Below the pieces are notes generated by a model that was given only the letters and a program-made list of their open reading frames with translations, was not told the origin of the DNA and ran no database searches. Shown piece by piece: positions 20,492 through 30,073 of a DNA stretch of 64,000 nt; the stretch's first letter is position 1, and the number at the start of each line of letters is the position of its first letter. This DNA comes from Rhodobacter sp. SGA-6-6 (lineage in GTDB: Bacteria; Pseudomonadota; Alphaproteobacteria; Rhodobacterales; Rhodobacteraceae): the NCBI RefSeq assembly GCF_011043545.1, contig NZ_JAAKGP010000003.1, positions 186,001-250,000 of the forward strand, given 5' to 3'. Position numbers and translations under genes: made by a program.

Positions 20492-21547
20492 TCAGGCCGG
20501 GATGTCGATCGTCACCGGGAAATGGTCCGACGCCTGCAACAGTGCCTCGCGCAGTTCGGGCACCGCCATCACCGCGGGATCGTTGAACGGGTGCCAGATC
20601 CGCCAGTCCGGCATCCGCGCCGCCAGGTTGGGCGAGACCATGATGAAATCCAGCAGCGCCTCGAAATAGCGGTGCTGCGGCTTCAGGTAGAAGCGCGCGG
20701 TGGTGGGCGAGATGCCGACCTTGGATTGCAGCGCCAGCTCGGCATGGGGCTCGCGCAGGCGGAAGGGCGAGGACTTGTCGCAGCCCATCACGATCTCCAC
20801 CCCCGAGCGGCCGAACAGCTTCTCGAATTCGTCCAGCCCGGGGCCGTCGTTGAAATCGCCCATCACCAGCAGCCGGTCGCCGCGGGCCAGATGCTCTTCG
20901 ACCCGGGCGCGCAGCCAGATGCATTGCGCCAGCTGCTTGCGGCGGTTCTGGATCGACAGCCGCATGATCTCTTCGCGGGTCTCGGCGCCGTGCGGGGCCT
21001 TGGACTTGGCATGGACGCCGATCAGCCGCAGCGACAGCCCGCGGCCGGTCAGCGCGATCTCCAAGGGCGGCTTGGAGAAGCGGATCAGTTCCGGCGCGGT
21101 GTCGGTGTCGAGGTCGTAGCGGAAGGTGCCGTCGAAGCGCGGGGCGGAACGGCTGCCCTTCTTGCCCACCGGCGCGCCCTTCGGGTCGTGCCGCGGGGTG
21201 ATCACGTCGGGGTCGTAGAGGAAGCAGATCTCCTGCTCGGTCTCCGAGGCGAACCCCAGCAGCGCGCGGCGCGCCCGCAGGCCGAAATGGCGGGCGAAGC
21301 TTTCCAGCGCGGTGACGGTGGAGCGGCGGGAATTGGTGTCCGGCCCCTCGATGATCATCACCCCGTCGGCATCCATCGCCGAGAACACGATGCCGAGCGC
21401 GCCGGCCTGCTCGCCCCGGCTGATGCCGTAGCGGGCCGAGGGCTCGGCGTCCTCGTGAAGCCGGCCGCGGTCGTCGAAGAGGGCGTTGAACCATTCGACA
21501 TTGTAGCTGGCAAGGCGCAGCGGGCGGCGGGCGGGGGCCTCGGTCAC
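20492..21547 (-). CDS. Endonuclease/exonuclease/phosphatase family protein
   Basis: 351 aa. EEP-fold motifs: LRLASYNVEWFNALF at the N-terminus, MIIEGPDTNS (metal Glu), LIGVHAKSKAP, LLVMGDFNDGPGLDEFE and C-terminal ASDHFPVTIDI with the catalytic Asp-His. The substrate could be a phosphodiester, nucleic acid or phospholipid head group. It starts with GTG at 21547, overlapping the stop of the DnaJ gene by 4 nt (GTGA), indicating translational coupling. An apparent upstream extension is out of frame with that gene and artefactual. Confidence 0.88.
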   Translation of the reverse strand: MTEAPARRPLRLASYNVEWFNALFDDRGRLHEDAEPSARYGISRGEQAGALGIVFSAMDADGVMIIEGPDTNSRRSTVTALESFARHFGLRARRALLGFASETEQEICFLYDPDVITPRHDPKGAPVGKKGSRSAPRFDGTFRYDLDTDTAPELIRFSKPPLEIALTGRGLSLRLIGVHAKSKAPHGAETREEIMRLSIQNRRKQLAQCIWLRARVEEHLARGDRLLVMGDFNDGPGLDEFEKLFGRSGVEIVMGCDKSSPFRLREPHAELALQSKVGISPTTARFYLKPQHRYFEALLDFIMVSPNLAARMPDWRIWHPFNDPAVMAVPELREALLQASDHFPVTIDIPA

Positions 21548-22257
21548 GCGGCCTCCTTCTCGGCGATCTGCTTCCAGGCCTCGTTGATGACCTGCAGCCG
21601 CCGCTCGGCCAGCTTCATCGCCTCGGGCGGCACGCCGCGGGCCTGCATCACATCGGGGTGGGTGTCGCGGACCAGCAGCTTCCAGGCCTGCCGGGCCTGG
21701 TCCTTCGACGCATCGCGCGGCAGGCCGAGCACGTCGTAGGGATCGCGCGGCGCGCCCTCGACCAGCCGGGCGCGGACGGTGCGGAAGCAGGGCTCGTCCA
21801 GGCCGAATTCCTCGGCGACATGGGCGAGGAAGGCATCCTCGCCGCAATGGTAGCTGCCGTCGGCCAGAGCGATCTGGAACAGCGCCTCCAGGATGTCGAC
21901 CAGGATGTGGTGGTCGTCGGCGCAGATGCGGTGCCCGTCCGGGTTGAACAGCCGGGCGATCTTGCGGGCATAGGCGTCGAAGCCGGCCACGTCCTGCCGG
22001 GCCAGGTCGAAGACATGGGCGGCATGGGCCTCTTCGCCCGGCGGGAACTGGAAGATGCGGCGGAAGGCGGTGACCTCGGCCCGGCTGACGGCGCCGTCGG
22101 CCTTGGCCATCTTGGCGCCGAGGGCGAGGACGGCGATGGTGAAGCCGACCGACTGTTCCGGTGCCGGCGCGCCGCGCAGGCGGTCGAAGACCACGGACAG
22201 CGGTTCGCCCTTGGCGAGGGCGGAAAGAGCGTCGGCGATGCGGGTCCAGATCGACAT
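21544..22257 (-). CDS. TerB/DnaJ domain co-chaperone (DjlA-like)
   Basis: 237 aa. The N-terminal two thirds is a TerB-like acidic helical domain (FTIAVLALGAKMAKADGAVSRAE and a second DG(S) repeat IALADGSYHCGE). The C-terminal J domain, about residues 168-235, carries the HPD motif in DTHPDVMQARG and DPYDVLGLPRDAS. Without the DjlA N-terminal TM helix it would be cytosolic. Presumed to stimulate DnaK; specific client unknown. Confidence 0.9.
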   Translation of the reverse strand: MSIWTRIADALSALAKGEPLSVVFDRLRGAPAPEQSVGFTIAVLALGAKMAKADGAVSRAEVTAFRRIFQFPPGEEAHAAHVFDLARQDVAGFDAYARKIARLFNPDGHRICADDHHILVDILEALFQIALADGSYHCGEDAFLAHVAEEFGLDEPCFRTVRARLVEGAPRDPYDVLGLPRDASKDQARQAWKLLVRDTHPDVMQARGVPPEAMKLAERRLQVINEAWKQIAEKEAA

Positions 22258-22322
22258 GATGGCGCGACCTTAGAGTCCGGGTCGTGCCCGGGCAAGCGGC
22301 CGGGCGGCGGCGCACGGGAATG

Positions 22323-22808
22323 TCAAAGGAATTTCGCCAGCAGCAACAGGTCGATGAAGCGGCCGAACTTGAACCCGGCCTCGGGGATGGTGGCGGTGAG
22401 GCGATAGCCCATGCGTTCGTGGAAGGCGCGGCCGGCGGGATTCTCGCCGGAGACGGCGGCGATCATCTGGTGGGCGCCGGCGGCGCGGGCGTGGTCCTCG
22501 ACGGCCTCCAGCAGGCGGCGGCCGGTGCCGTGGCCCGACAGGCCGGGCAGCAGCGAGATCGAATGCTCCATGCAGGTGGCATAGCCCTTGCCGCCGCGGA
22601 ACTGGCCATAGCTGGCCTGGCCGATCACCCGGCCGCCCTCCACCGCGACAAGGAAGGCATGGCCGAGCTGCGCCTTGGCGGCGATGGTGGCGGAAATCTC
22701 CTCGGGCGATTTCGGCACGGGCGAGAAGGTGACGGCGGTGTTCTCGATCCAGTGGTTCATCAGCGCGGCGATGGCGGGCGCGTCTTCCGCACAGGCGGGG
22801 CGGATCAT
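22323..22808 (-). CDS. GNAT family N-acetyltransferase
   Basis: 161 aa. Acetyl-CoA-binding motif A LSGHGTGRRLLEAVEDHARA and motif B NPAGRAFHERMGYR. The N-terminal IRPACAEDAPAIAALMNHWI resembles phosphinothricin/methionine-sulfone acetyltransferase relatives. The start ATG overlaps the ppx stop by 4 nt, so it is the distal gene of the ppx transcript. Substrate unknown. Confidence 0.87.
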   Translation of the reverse strand: MIRPACAEDAPAIAALMNHWIENTAVTFSPVPKSPEEISATIAAKAQLGHAFLVAVEGGRVIGQASYGQFRGGKGYATCMEHSISLLPGLSGHGTGRRLLEAVEDHARAAGAHQMIAAVSGENPAGRAFHERMGYRLTATIPEAGFKFGRFIDLLLLAKFL

Positions 22809-24379
22809 TCCTCGGCCCGAAGCGCGACCTTCGCCTCGGCCTTCATCGCCTGGGCCAGCGAGGCGAAGCGGGTCTGCGCCACCTCGCCGAACAGGCCCAC
22901 CCCCTGTTCGGTCAGCGACAGCACCAGCTGGCGCTTCTTCGGCTGCCAGCGCAATTCGCCCGCCTCGGCCGGGTCGCCCACGGCGAACATGGCGCCGAAG
23001 CGCATCGCCTTGCCCAGGACCTCGGCCTGGGCGATGTCTTCCTCGGGCAGCAGGCGGAACAAGGGCTCCATCCGGCTGCCGGCGCGGCTGTTCTTGTAGC
23101 GGTGCAGCAGCGCGAGGCCGAGGAAGACCCGGCCGGGATGGTCCAGCCCGCCGAGGTTGGCGCGGGTGGCGTTGTCGAAACAGGCCTCGGCCCGGTAGTC
23201 GGGATGGGCGCGCCAGGTGGTGTCGTGCAGCAGGCAGGCGGCCTTGATCAGCCGCAGCCGGTCTTCGGTCACGCCCTTGAACAGCGGTTCGAGGAAGAGG
23301 AACAGCTTCTTGCCGAAGCCGGGGATGCGGGCCTGGGTCAGCTCGGTCATCCGCGCCGCCTCGATCAGCGGGTCGCGGGCGCGCAGGCGGGCGGGCATCT
23401 GTTCGTAGAGCAGGCCCTCGCGGATGCCGTAGGAGGAGACGTCGATGGAGGAGGGCTTCAGCACCCGGACGATCTCGCGCAGCACCTCGCAGGCCAGGGG
23501 GACCAGTTCCATCCGCTCGGCGCTGGTGCCGGTGCGGCCGCGCAGGGCGGCAAGGTCGGCGGTGGCCAGCCAGTCCAGCGTGTCCATCAGCCCCTCGGGC
23601 GTCATCCGGTATTCGTGCAGCACGGTCAGCGGGTAGCTGCGGCGTTCCATGTCCAGCCGGGCGATCACCCGCCAGCTGCCGCCGACCAGGTAGATGCGGT
23701 CGCCTTCGGGGCGGATCGCGCGGGCGGCGGCGGAGAGCACGGCGTCGATATGCGCCTTGCGCTTCTTCGGCCCGCCCTCGATCTGCTGCAGCCGGAACGG
23801 GCCGAGCGGGGTGGAGACGCGCTTGCCGACCCGGCCCTCGGCGATGCGGGCGAGTTCCATCGAGTTGCCGCCGATGTCGCAGACGATGCCCTTGGCCTCG
23901 GGCCAGCCGAGTAGCACGCCCTGCGCGGACAGCCGCGCCTCCTCGGCGCCGTCGATGACATGCAGCTTCAGGCCGGTCTCGCGCAGGACCTGTTCCTGGA
24001 ACGCGGCGCCGTCCTCGGCCTCGCGCACGGCGGCGGTGGCGACCACGGTGAAGGGCGAGACCTGCATCCCCTTGGCCAGCAGCGAGAAGCGTTTCAGCGC
24101 GGAAAGCGCGCGGGCCTTGCCCTCGGGGTGCAGCCTGCCGGTCTGGGCCAGGCCCTTGCCGAGGCCGCACATGATCTTTTCGTTGAAGAAATAGGCCGGG
24201 CTGCGGGCGGCGCCGTCGAAGACCACCATGCGGACCGAGTTGGAGCCCACGTCCACCACGCCAACGCGCGACAGCGCCCGGGCCGAAGGGTCGTCGAAGA
24301 GCGGTCGGCCGAAGGGGCCCCAGTCGCCGGCCTCCCCGTCGTCATCGTCGAGGGCGGGTGCTGTGCTGTCTGCATCCAT
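22805..24379 (-). CDS. ppx: Exopolyphosphatase / Ppx-GppA family phosphatase
   Basis: 524 aa. Actin/hsp70-like ATPase fold: VGVVDVGSNSVRMVVFDG phosphate-1 loop, VVATAAVREAEDG, and VCDIGGNSMELARI phosphate-2 loop. The C-terminal HD-like domain includes LLHDTTWRAHPDYR. It hydrolyses terminal phosphates of polyphosphate, or pppGpp. It has a divergent 30-residue acidic N-terminal extension. Polyphosphate kinase lies upstream on the same strand, separated by a repeat element. Confidence 0.9.
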   Translation of the reverse strand: MDADSTAPALDDDDGEAGDWGPFGRPLFDDPSARALSRVGVVDVGSNSVRMVVFDGAARSPAYFFNEKIMCGLGKGLAQTGRLHPEGKARALSALKRFSLLAKGMQVSPFTVVATAAVREAEDGAAFQEQVLRETGLKLHVIDGAEEARLSAQGVLLGWPEAKGIVCDIGGNSMELARIAEGRVGKRVSTPLGPFRLQQIEGGPKKRKAHIDAVLSAAARAIRPEGDRIYLVGGSWRVIARLDMERRSYPLTVLHEYRMTPEGLMDTLDWLATADLAALRGRTGTSAERMELVPLACEVLREIVRVLKPSSIDVSSYGIREGLLYEQMPARLRARDPLIEAARMTELTQARIPGFGKKLFLFLEPLFKGVTEDRLRLIKAACLLHDTTWRAHPDYRAEACFDNATRANLGGLDHPGRVFLGLALLHRYKNSRAGSRMEPLFRLLPEEDIAQAEVLGKAMRFGAMFAVGDPAEAGELRWQPKKRQLVLSLTEQGVGLFGEVAQTRFASLAQAMKAEAKVALRAEE

Positions 24380-24472
24380 GGCAGGGATTCCCCCTTAGTG
24401 CAGGTCCTAGATGTCAGCCGGGCGGAGGCTGGTCAACCATTTGTGGAATAGCGGGGGCGAGGGACAAGAAGG

Positions 24473-24500
24473 TGTCATCGCGCCGTCATGGAACTGTCAT
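24473..24500. promoter_or_regulatory. Pho-box-like 11-bp direct repeats upstream of ppx
   Basis: GTCAT occurs at 24474-24478, 24485-24489 and 24496-24500, exactly 11 bp apart; the last is CTGTCAT. This is the PhoB direct-repeat geometry. It lies 94-121 bp upstream of ppx, but the repeats read on the opposite strand to ppx, so assignment is tentative. Confidence 0.35.
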
Positions 24501-24550
24501 CTCCGCGAGGGCCGTAGGGCGGGTTTACCCCGCCGCCGTGGCCTTGCCAT

Positions 24551-24760
24551 GGCGAAGGCCATCGCCTTCGCCACACAACAACGCTTCCCCTTGTCCCGGC
24601 CGGGCCTCAAAGGCCCGGCCAGCGCCCGCCCCGCCCTCGGCGGGCGCTTCTCGCCCGCCGGGTCGGGCGCTGGCCTCTCGGGGTTAAGGGCTGCCAGCGT
24701 TTCCGGGTGTAACCCTTACGCACGGGCGGGGCGAGGCAGTGCCTCGCCTCATCCCGCCCG
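24551..24760 (+). repeat. ~209-bp structured repeat, copy 1
   Basis: Fills most of the 415-bp gap between ppk and ppx. It starts with hairpin GGCGAAGGCC…GCCTTCGCC. Next is CCGGGCCTCAAAGGCCCGG, then a large stem region built from CCAGCGCCCG and CGGGCGCTGG enclosing CGGCGGGCG repeats. It ends with GGCGAGGCAGTGCCTCGCC inside CGGGCGGG/CCCGCCCG. Other copies are at 47510, 60296 and 61847. No coding potential seen. Confidence 0.85.
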
Positions 24761-24794
24761 AGGAGAGCGGAAAAGAGGCGGAGGTGAACCCGCC

Positions 24795-27002
24795 CTACGC
24801 CGCCGGTGGCGGCGCATCCTCCGGCGCCGCAGCGATGCGGGGCACGTCCTTGGCGCCCGCCGTGCCGCGGCCGGACAGCGAGGGGTTCTCCATGAAGAAG
24901 CGGTGGCAGGAGAACAGCTCGCGCCCGCCGTTCTGCCCGTTGTCGGTCAGGTCGCGGCGGTAGCTGCCGTCGGCCGACAGCACCCAGCTCTGCGCCTCGT
25001 CGGCCAGGTTGGCGGCCATGATCTGGCCCATGATCTGGCTTTTCACCGTGGGGTTATGCGCCTCGACCAGGGTTTCCACCCTTCGGCTGAGGTTGCGGCC
25101 CATCCAGTCGGCGGACGAAAAGAACACCCGCGCGTTGCGCGAGGGCAGGGCATGGCCATTGCCGAAGCAGACGATGCGGCTGTGTTCCAGGAAGCGCCCG
25201 ACGATGGACTTCACCCGGATGTTCTCGCTGAGTCCCTTCACCCCCGGCCGCACCCCGCAGATGCCGCGCACTACCAGCGTGATCTTCACCCCGGCGTTGG
25301 AGGCGGCGTAGAGCGCGTCGATCACCTCGGGCTCGATCAGGCTGTTCATCTTGGCCCAGATCGCCGCCGGCCTGCCCTCGCGGGCATTCTCGGCCTCGCG
25401 CGAGATCAGGTCCAGCAGCCGGGTCTTCAGGCTGATCGGGCTGATCGCCAGGTTCTCCAGCCCCTGCGGCTGGACGTAGCCGGAGAGGTAGTTGAACACC
25501 TTGGTCGCATCGCGGCCGAGCGCAGCGTCGCAGGTGAAGAAGGACAGGTCCGTATAGATCCGCGCCGTGATCGGGTGGTAGTTGCCGGTTCCGTAATGGG
25601 TGTAGGTCACCAGCTGGTCGCCCTCGCGCCGCACCACGGTGGAGATCTTCGCATGGGTCTTCAGGTGCATGAAGCCGTAGACGACATGGGCGCCGGCCCG
25701 TTCCAGCCGGCGCGACTGCCGGATGTTCGCCGCCTCGTCGAAGCGGGCCTTCAGTTCCACCAGGGCGGTGACGGATTTCCCGGCCTCGGCGGCCTCGCAA
25801 AGCGCGGTGACGACAGGGCTGTCCCAGGAGGTGCGGTAGAGCGTCTGCTTGATCGCCAGCACGTTGGGGTCGCGCGCCGCCTGTTCCAGGAAGCGGATCA
25901 CCAGGTCGAAGGTCTCGTAGGGGTGGTGCAGCAGCATGTCCTTCTGCTTGATCGCGGCGAACATGTCGCCCTCGTGGTCCTGCACCCGCTCCGGCACCCG
26001 CGGGGTGAAGATCGGCCACAGCAGATCGGGGCGCGAGGACAGCACCAGTTCCTTCAGGTCGGCGATGCCGAGAAGGCCGCGCACCTCCACCACCTCGGAT
26101 TCGGTGACGTGGAGTTCCTCCATGATCAGGCTGCGCAGGTCTTCCGGGGCGCCGGCGGACATCTTCAGCCGGATCACCTCGCCCCGGCGGCGGCGTTTCA
26201 GCGCCACCTCGAATTCGCGCACCAGGTCTTCGGCCTCGTCCTCGACCTCCAGGTCGCTGTCGCGCAGCACGCGGAACAGGCAATGGCCGCGGTTGGCATA
26301 GCCCGGGAACAGCATGTCGAGGTGGAGGAGCAGCAGTTCCTCCAGCGGCAGGAAGCGGTTCTCGCCGTCCTTCCCCGGCAGGCGGACGAAGCGGGCGATC
26401 TGCTGCGGGATCGGCAGCAGCGCCTTCAGGCTGCGCTTGTCGGCCATCCGCTCCAGCTCCAGCGCCAGCGAGAAGCCGGTGTTGGGGATGAAGGGGAAGG
26501 GGTGCGCCGGGTCGATGGCCAGCGGCGAGAGCACCGGGAAGACATTGGTCAGGAAGTGCTGTTCCAGGAATTTCTGGTCGCGCACGGTCAGCTTGGAGCG
26601 GCTGACGAGGTCGATGCCCGCAGCCTCCATCTCGCGCCGCAGGGTCTTGAAGGTGGTCTGCTGGGTCTGCAGCAGCGCCCGCGCCTCGGCATGGATCAGC
26701 GCCAGCTGCTCGGCGGGGGAGCGGCCGTCCTCGGACAGGATGCGGTTGCCGGCGCGGACCAGCGCCCGCAGGCCGGCCACCCGGACGGTGAAGAATTCGT
26801 CCAGGTTGGTGGCCGAGATCGACAGGAAGCGCAGCCGCTCCAGCAGCGGGACGGCGGGGTTGGTGGCCTCCTCCAGCACCCGCCAGTTGAAGGCCAGCCA
26901 GCTGAGCTCGCGGTTGAAGAACCGGCGGGGTCCGGCGATCTCGGCCTCGGGCAGGGCGACGGGATCGGGGAAGGGGGATTTCAGGAAATCGGCGGTGGTC
27001 AT
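24795..27002 (-). CDS. ppk: Polyphosphate kinase 1
   Basis: 735 aa, usual length for PPK1. N-terminal [20 protein letters not shown], head domain, and phospholipase-D-like C-terminal halves. The autophosphorylated His lies in [13 protein letters not shown], and the [17 protein letters not shown] and [16 protein letters not shown] regions are conserved. It catalyses reversible synthesis of polyphosphate from ATP. It is oriented toward ppx, giving the usual ppk–ppx pair, here split by a repeat element. Confidence 0.96.
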   Translation of the reverse strand: MTTADFLKSPFPDPVALPEAEIAGPRRFFNRELSWLAFNWRVLEEATNPAVPLLERLRFLSISATNLDEFFTVRVAGLRALVRAGNRILSEDGRSPAEQLALIHAEARALLQTQQTTFKTLRREMEAAGIDLVSRSKLTVRDQKFLEQHFLTNVFPVLSPLAIDPAHPFPFIPNTGFSLALELERMADKRSLKALLPIPQQIARFVRLPGKDGENRFLPLEELLLLHLDMLFPGYANRGHCLFRVLRDSDLEVEDEAEDLVREFEVALKRRRRGEVIRLKMSAGAPEDLRSLIMEELHVTESEVVEVRGLLGIADLKELVLSSRPDLLWPIFTPRVPERVQDHEGDMFAAIKQKDMLLHHPYETFDLVIRFLEQAARDPNVLAIKQTLYRTSWDSPVVTALCEAAEAGKSVTALVELKARFDEAANIRQSRRLERAGAHVVYGFMHLKTHAKISTVVRREGDQLVTYTHYGTGNYHPITARIYTDLSFFTCDAALGRDATKVFNYLSGYVQPQGLENLAISPISLKTRLLDLISREAENAREGRPAAIWAKMNSLIEPEVIDALYAASNAGVKITLVVRGICGVRPGVKGLSENIRVKSIVGRFLEHSRIVCFGNGHALPSRNARVFFSSADWMGRNLSRRVETLVEAHNPTVKSQIMGQIMAANLADEAQSWVLSADGSYRRDLTDNGQNGGRELFSCHRFFMENPSLSGRGTAGAKDVPRIAAAPEDAPPPAA

Positions 27003-27126
27003 GGCATCCGGAATACCCCGCCGACATGGCGGTTTGGTGTCAGTCTTTCACTCGCCGCTGCGGCTGTCCAGCGGCGCCGCGGGAAAGGGGCGGTGGGGAT
27101 TTCCGCGAGGTGCCGGCCCTTGAAAT

Positions 27127-27159
27127 GGCGAAGGTCCTCGCCTTCGCCATGGCGCAGCC
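27127..27159 (+). repeat. Fragment of the ~209-bp structured repeat
   Basis: GGCGAAGG…CGCCTTCGCC followed by ATGGCGCAGCCGG resembles only the first hairpin of the element. The stem has one mismatch, as expected for a decaying fragment. It lies in the 170-bp gap between ppk and hdaA. Confidence 0.5.
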
Positions 27160-27172
27160 GGCCCGATGGGGC

Positions 27173-27847
27173 CTACTCCTCCGGCGGCAGCAGCCCGGCG
27201 GCCAGCGCGCGGGTGACGGGGCGGCCCTCGGCCAGCGCGGCGGCGTCCAGCGCCGCGACCAGCGCCCTGGCGGCGCCGATGGAGCGGGGCATCCGGGCGA
27301 GCAGATAGGGGATCAGGTTCGGCGCCACCGCCAGCTGGCGGTCGGCGAACAGCTTCACCAGCACGGCGGAAAGCAGCGCGTCGTCGGGCGCCTCCAGCCG
27401 CGTCACCGGGGCGGCCTGCATCCGCGACAACAGGTCGGGCAGCGTGAGCCCCCAGTCGCGCGGCGGCGCGGCGGCGGTCAGGAGCAGCGCGCCCCGCGCC
27501 TCGGCCAGCAGGTTGTGCAGGTGGAACAGCGCCGCCTCGGCCTGCGCGTCCCCGGCAACGGCGGCGGCATCCTCCACCGCCACCCGCCCGGCGGCGGCCA
27601 GCGCGGGGAGGTCGAGCGCGGCCAGGTCCGCGGCAGCCACCACCGTGGCGCCGGTCTCCGTCGCCCAGATCTGCGCCAGATGGGTCTTGCCCGCCCCCGT
27701 GGGGCCAAGCAGCAGCATCTTGCCCCCCGGCCAGCCTTTCCAGCCGTCCAGTGCCGCCAGCGCCAGCGCATTGGCGGGCGAGACGAAGAACTCCGCCCGC
27801 GTCATGCCGTCCTTGGCGGGCAGGTCGAAGACCAGCTGGCGGCTCAA
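27173..27847 (-). CDS. hdaA: DnaA-related Hda/HdaA-like AAA protein
   Basis: 224 aa, resembling the AAA+ half of DnaA without the DNA-binding domain IV. Begins SRQLVFDLPAKDGMTRAEFF with FVSPANALALAAL, Walker A LLLGPTGAGKTHL, and the sensor region ARMPRSIGAARALVAALD. Family role: stimulates ATP hydrolysis by DnaA after replication initiation, together with the clamp. The best start is TTG at 27847, overlapping the upstream stop by 4 nt (TTGA), with AAGGGA upstream. No ATG gives the family N-terminus. Confidence 0.85.
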   Translation of the reverse strand: MSRQLVFDLPAKDGMTRAEFFVSPANALALAALDGWKGWPGGKMLLLGPTGAGKTHLAQIWATETGATVVAAADLAALDLPALAAAGRVAVEDAAAVAGDAQAEAALFHLHNLLAEARGALLLTAAAPPRDWGLTLPDLLSRMQAAPVTRLEAPDDALLSAVLVKLFADRQLAVAPNLIPYLLARMPRSIGAARALVAALDAAALAEGRPVTRALAAGLLPPEE

Positions 27848-28956
27848 GCGCCCGTCCCTTTGCCGGACCTGCGCCGCGGCTTCTCGGCCTCGGCTGGCGT
27901 CCGGCCCTCCTGCCCGCGATACAGCAGGCTGGCCTGATACTGCTCCACCCCGAAGCGGGTCAGCACGCCGATGGAGGCGGCGACCGGCACCGCGACCAGC
28001 ATCCCGACGAAGCCGAAGACGGTGCCGAAGGCCGACAGCGCCAGCAGGAGCCAGACCGGATGCAGCCCGACCGACTTGCCCACCAGCTTCGGCGTCAGGA
28101 TGTTGCCCTCGATGAACTGGCCGGCGGCGAAGATCGCGGCGACGACACCGATGGACACCCAGTCGCCCCAGAACTGGAACAGGGCAAGGCCGATGGCCAG
28201 CACCCCGCCGACCAGCGCGCCGACATAGGGAATGAAGGTGATCGTCCCGGCGATGGCGCCGACGATCAGCCCGAACTGCAGCCCGGCCAGCATCAGCGCG
28301 ATGGAGTAATACCCCCCCAGCAGCAGGCAGACCGAGACCTGCCCGCGCACGAATCCCGCCAGCACCGCGTCGATCTCGCGCGCCAGCCGCCGGACCGTGG
28401 GGGCATGGTCGCGCGGCAGCAGGCTGTCGACGCGGGCGATCATGTGGTCCCAGTCCAGCAGCAGATAGAAGGCCACCACCGGCACCACCAGAATGAAGAC
28501 CACCACCGAGACCACGCCGAGCGCCGAATTGACCAGCCCGGCCACCAGTTCTCCGCCGCGCGACTGGATCGCCGCGCCGATGTCGGCCAGCGTCTGCCGC
28601 ATGGTCGAGGTGGAATCGGCCAGCGACGGGAAGTGATCCAGCAGGAAGCCCTGCAACCGGCGCGAGATGTCGGGCGCGGCGTTGACCAGCGCGGCCAGCT
28701 GGCTGACCAGCGTCGGGATGATCGCCAGCACCAGCAGCACCACCAAGAGCAGCGCGAGAATCGAGATCAGCGCGGTGGCGGCGGTGCGGGAAAGCCCTGC
28801 GCGTTGCAGCCGGTCGGCGACGGGATCGAGGAAATAGGCGATGGCGCCGCCGACGAGGAAGGGCAGCAGCACATGGCCCATCAGCCACAGGAGCAGCAGG
28901 AACACCACGAATGCGATGCCCCAGTATTTCAGCTGCTGGCTTACCGGAAGTGCCAT
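27844..28956 (-). CDS. AI-2E family transporter (PerM-like)
   Basis: 370-aa membrane protein of the AI-2E/UPF0118 family with about eight hydrophobic helices. The N-terminal segment KYWGIAFVVFLLLLWLMGHV and the family core VGAIAGTITFIPYVGALVGG … QFIEGNILTPKLVGKSVGLH are diagnostic. Members export small molecules or act as Na+/H+ antiporters; substrate here unknown. The ATG start follows AGGAGAGG. It is co-transcribed with hdaA, a pairing I believe is common in this order. Confidence 0.9.
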   Translation of the reverse strand: MALPVSQQLKYWGIAFVVFLLLLWLMGHVLLPFLVGGAIAYFLDPVADRLQRAGLSRTAATALISILALLLVVLLVLAIIPTLVSQLAALVNAAPDISRRLQGFLLDHFPSLADSTSTMRQTLADIGAAIQSRGGELVAGLVNSALGVVSVVVFILVVPVVAFYLLLDWDHMIARVDSLLPRDHAPTVRRLAREIDAVLAGFVRGQVSVCLLLGGYYSIALMLAGLQFGLIVGAIAGTITFIPYVGALVGGVLAIGLALFQFWGDWVSIGVVAAIFAAGQFIEGNILTPKLVGKSVGLHPVWLLLALSAFGTVFGFVGMLVAVPVAASIGVLTRFGVEQYQASLLYRGQEGRTPAEAEKPRRRSGKGTGA

Positions 28957-29162
28957 GGCCTCTCCTTTGCCTCCAGATGGCAGAGGACCGGCGCGCTGGC
29001 AAGTGCGGCAAGGCCGGGGGCCGGGCGGAGGGCCGCCGTCAGCATGCGCTTACCGGGGTGGTCCTAAACCGGAGGTGCATCGACGGCAGGGCGCGACGGC
29101 TGGCAGACCGGCGCCGCACCCCGGGCAGGCCGCCCGGTGGGCATGACCCGAAAGGACGACAG

Positions 29163-29426
29163 ATGACCCGTGCATTCCTGCTTTCCATGGCGCTTGCCGC
29201 CGCTCCCTTCGCCGCGATGGCGCTGCCCGCGGTCGGCGACATCGTCGGCACCACGCCCGAGGCGGCGACTGCCGCGCTGAAGGAGAAGGGCTGCGAGGTG
29301 AAGGCGTTCGAGCCCGAGGACGGCAAGATCGAGGCCAAATGCACCGACACCGCCACCGGCAAGCCGGTCGAGGTCTATATCGACCCGAAGACCGGCGCCG
29401 TGGCCGAAGTCAAGCTGGAGGACTGA
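29163..29426 (+). CDS. PepSY-domain exported protein
   Basis: 87 aa. Signal peptide MTRAFLLSMALAAAPFAAMA. The mature part DIVGTTPEAATAALKEKGCE … EVYIDPKTGAVAEVKLED matches a single PepSY-like domain. Such small periplasmic PepSY proteins often accompany cytochrome b561 genes, as here with 5 bp between stop and start. Probably associated with periplasmic redox or diheme partners; exact role unknown. Confidence 0.85.
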   Translation: MTRAFLLSMALAAAPFAAMALPAVGDIVGTTPEAATAALKEKGCEVKAFEPEDGKIEAKCTDTATGKPVEVYIDPKTGAVAEVKLED

Positions 29427-29431
29427 TCGCG

Positions 29432-30073
29432 ATGGCTGCCCCTTTCAGAACGCAGGCTGACGAGGCCGGCGCGATTCAGCCGGTGCGGCTGTGGGACCCG
29501 GTGATCCGGCTGACGCATTGGGGGATCGCGCTGATGGTGCTGGCGAATGCCGTGCTGACCGAAGGGGGCAGCCGGATCCATGTCTGGGCCGGCTGGGCGG
29601 GGCTCGCGCTTCTGCTTTTGCGGCTGGTCTGGGGTCTCGTCGGCACCGCAGAGGCGCGCTTCTCGGCCTTTCCTCCCAATCCGGCGGCGGCGCTGCGCCA
29701 TCTGGTGCGGCTGGCGCGGGGACGGGTGGAGGAATATCCCGGCCACAACCCCGCGGGGGCGGCGATGGCCTATGCGCTCTGGGCCACGCTGGCGGTGCTG
29801 ATGGCGAGCGGGATCTGGATGACGGGTGGCAAGTCGCCGATGCAGCTGGATGCACAGCGCGCCGCGGTTGCGGCGGGCGACTGGTCGGTCATGGTTGCCG
29901 AAGACCGGCGCGATGACGACAAGGCCCTTGGCGATGCCGTCGAGGAGGTGCACGAAGTGGCTGGCAACCTGATCCTGTTTCTTGTTCTCCTGCACCTCGT
30001 CGGCGTCGTTGCCGAATCCCGTGCATTGCGCCGCAACCTCGTCCTGCCCATGCTTTTCGGACCCCGCGAATGA
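29432..30073 (+). CDS. Cytochrome b561 family protein
   Basis: 213-aa inner-membrane di-heme protein with four TM helices. Heme-ligand histidines are expected in RLTHWGIALMV and SRIHVWAGWAG, and near VEEVHEVAGNLILFLVLLHLV. GHNPAGAAMAYALWA is typical of the soluble-donor type. It transfers electrons across the membrane, donor unknown. It lies in an operon with PepSY upstream and a membrane-bound HTH protein downstream (ATGA overlap). Confidence 0.9.
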   Translation: MAAPFRTQADEAGAIQPVRLWDPVIRLTHWGIALMVLANAVLTEGGSRIHVWAGWAGLALLLLRLVWGLVGTAEARFSAFPPNPAAALRHLVRLARGRVEEYPGHNPAGAAMAYALWATLAVLMASGIWMTGGKSPMQLDAQRAAVAAGDWSVMVAEDRRDDDKALGDAVEEVHEVAGNLILFLVLLHLVGVVAESRALRRNLVLPMLFGPRE

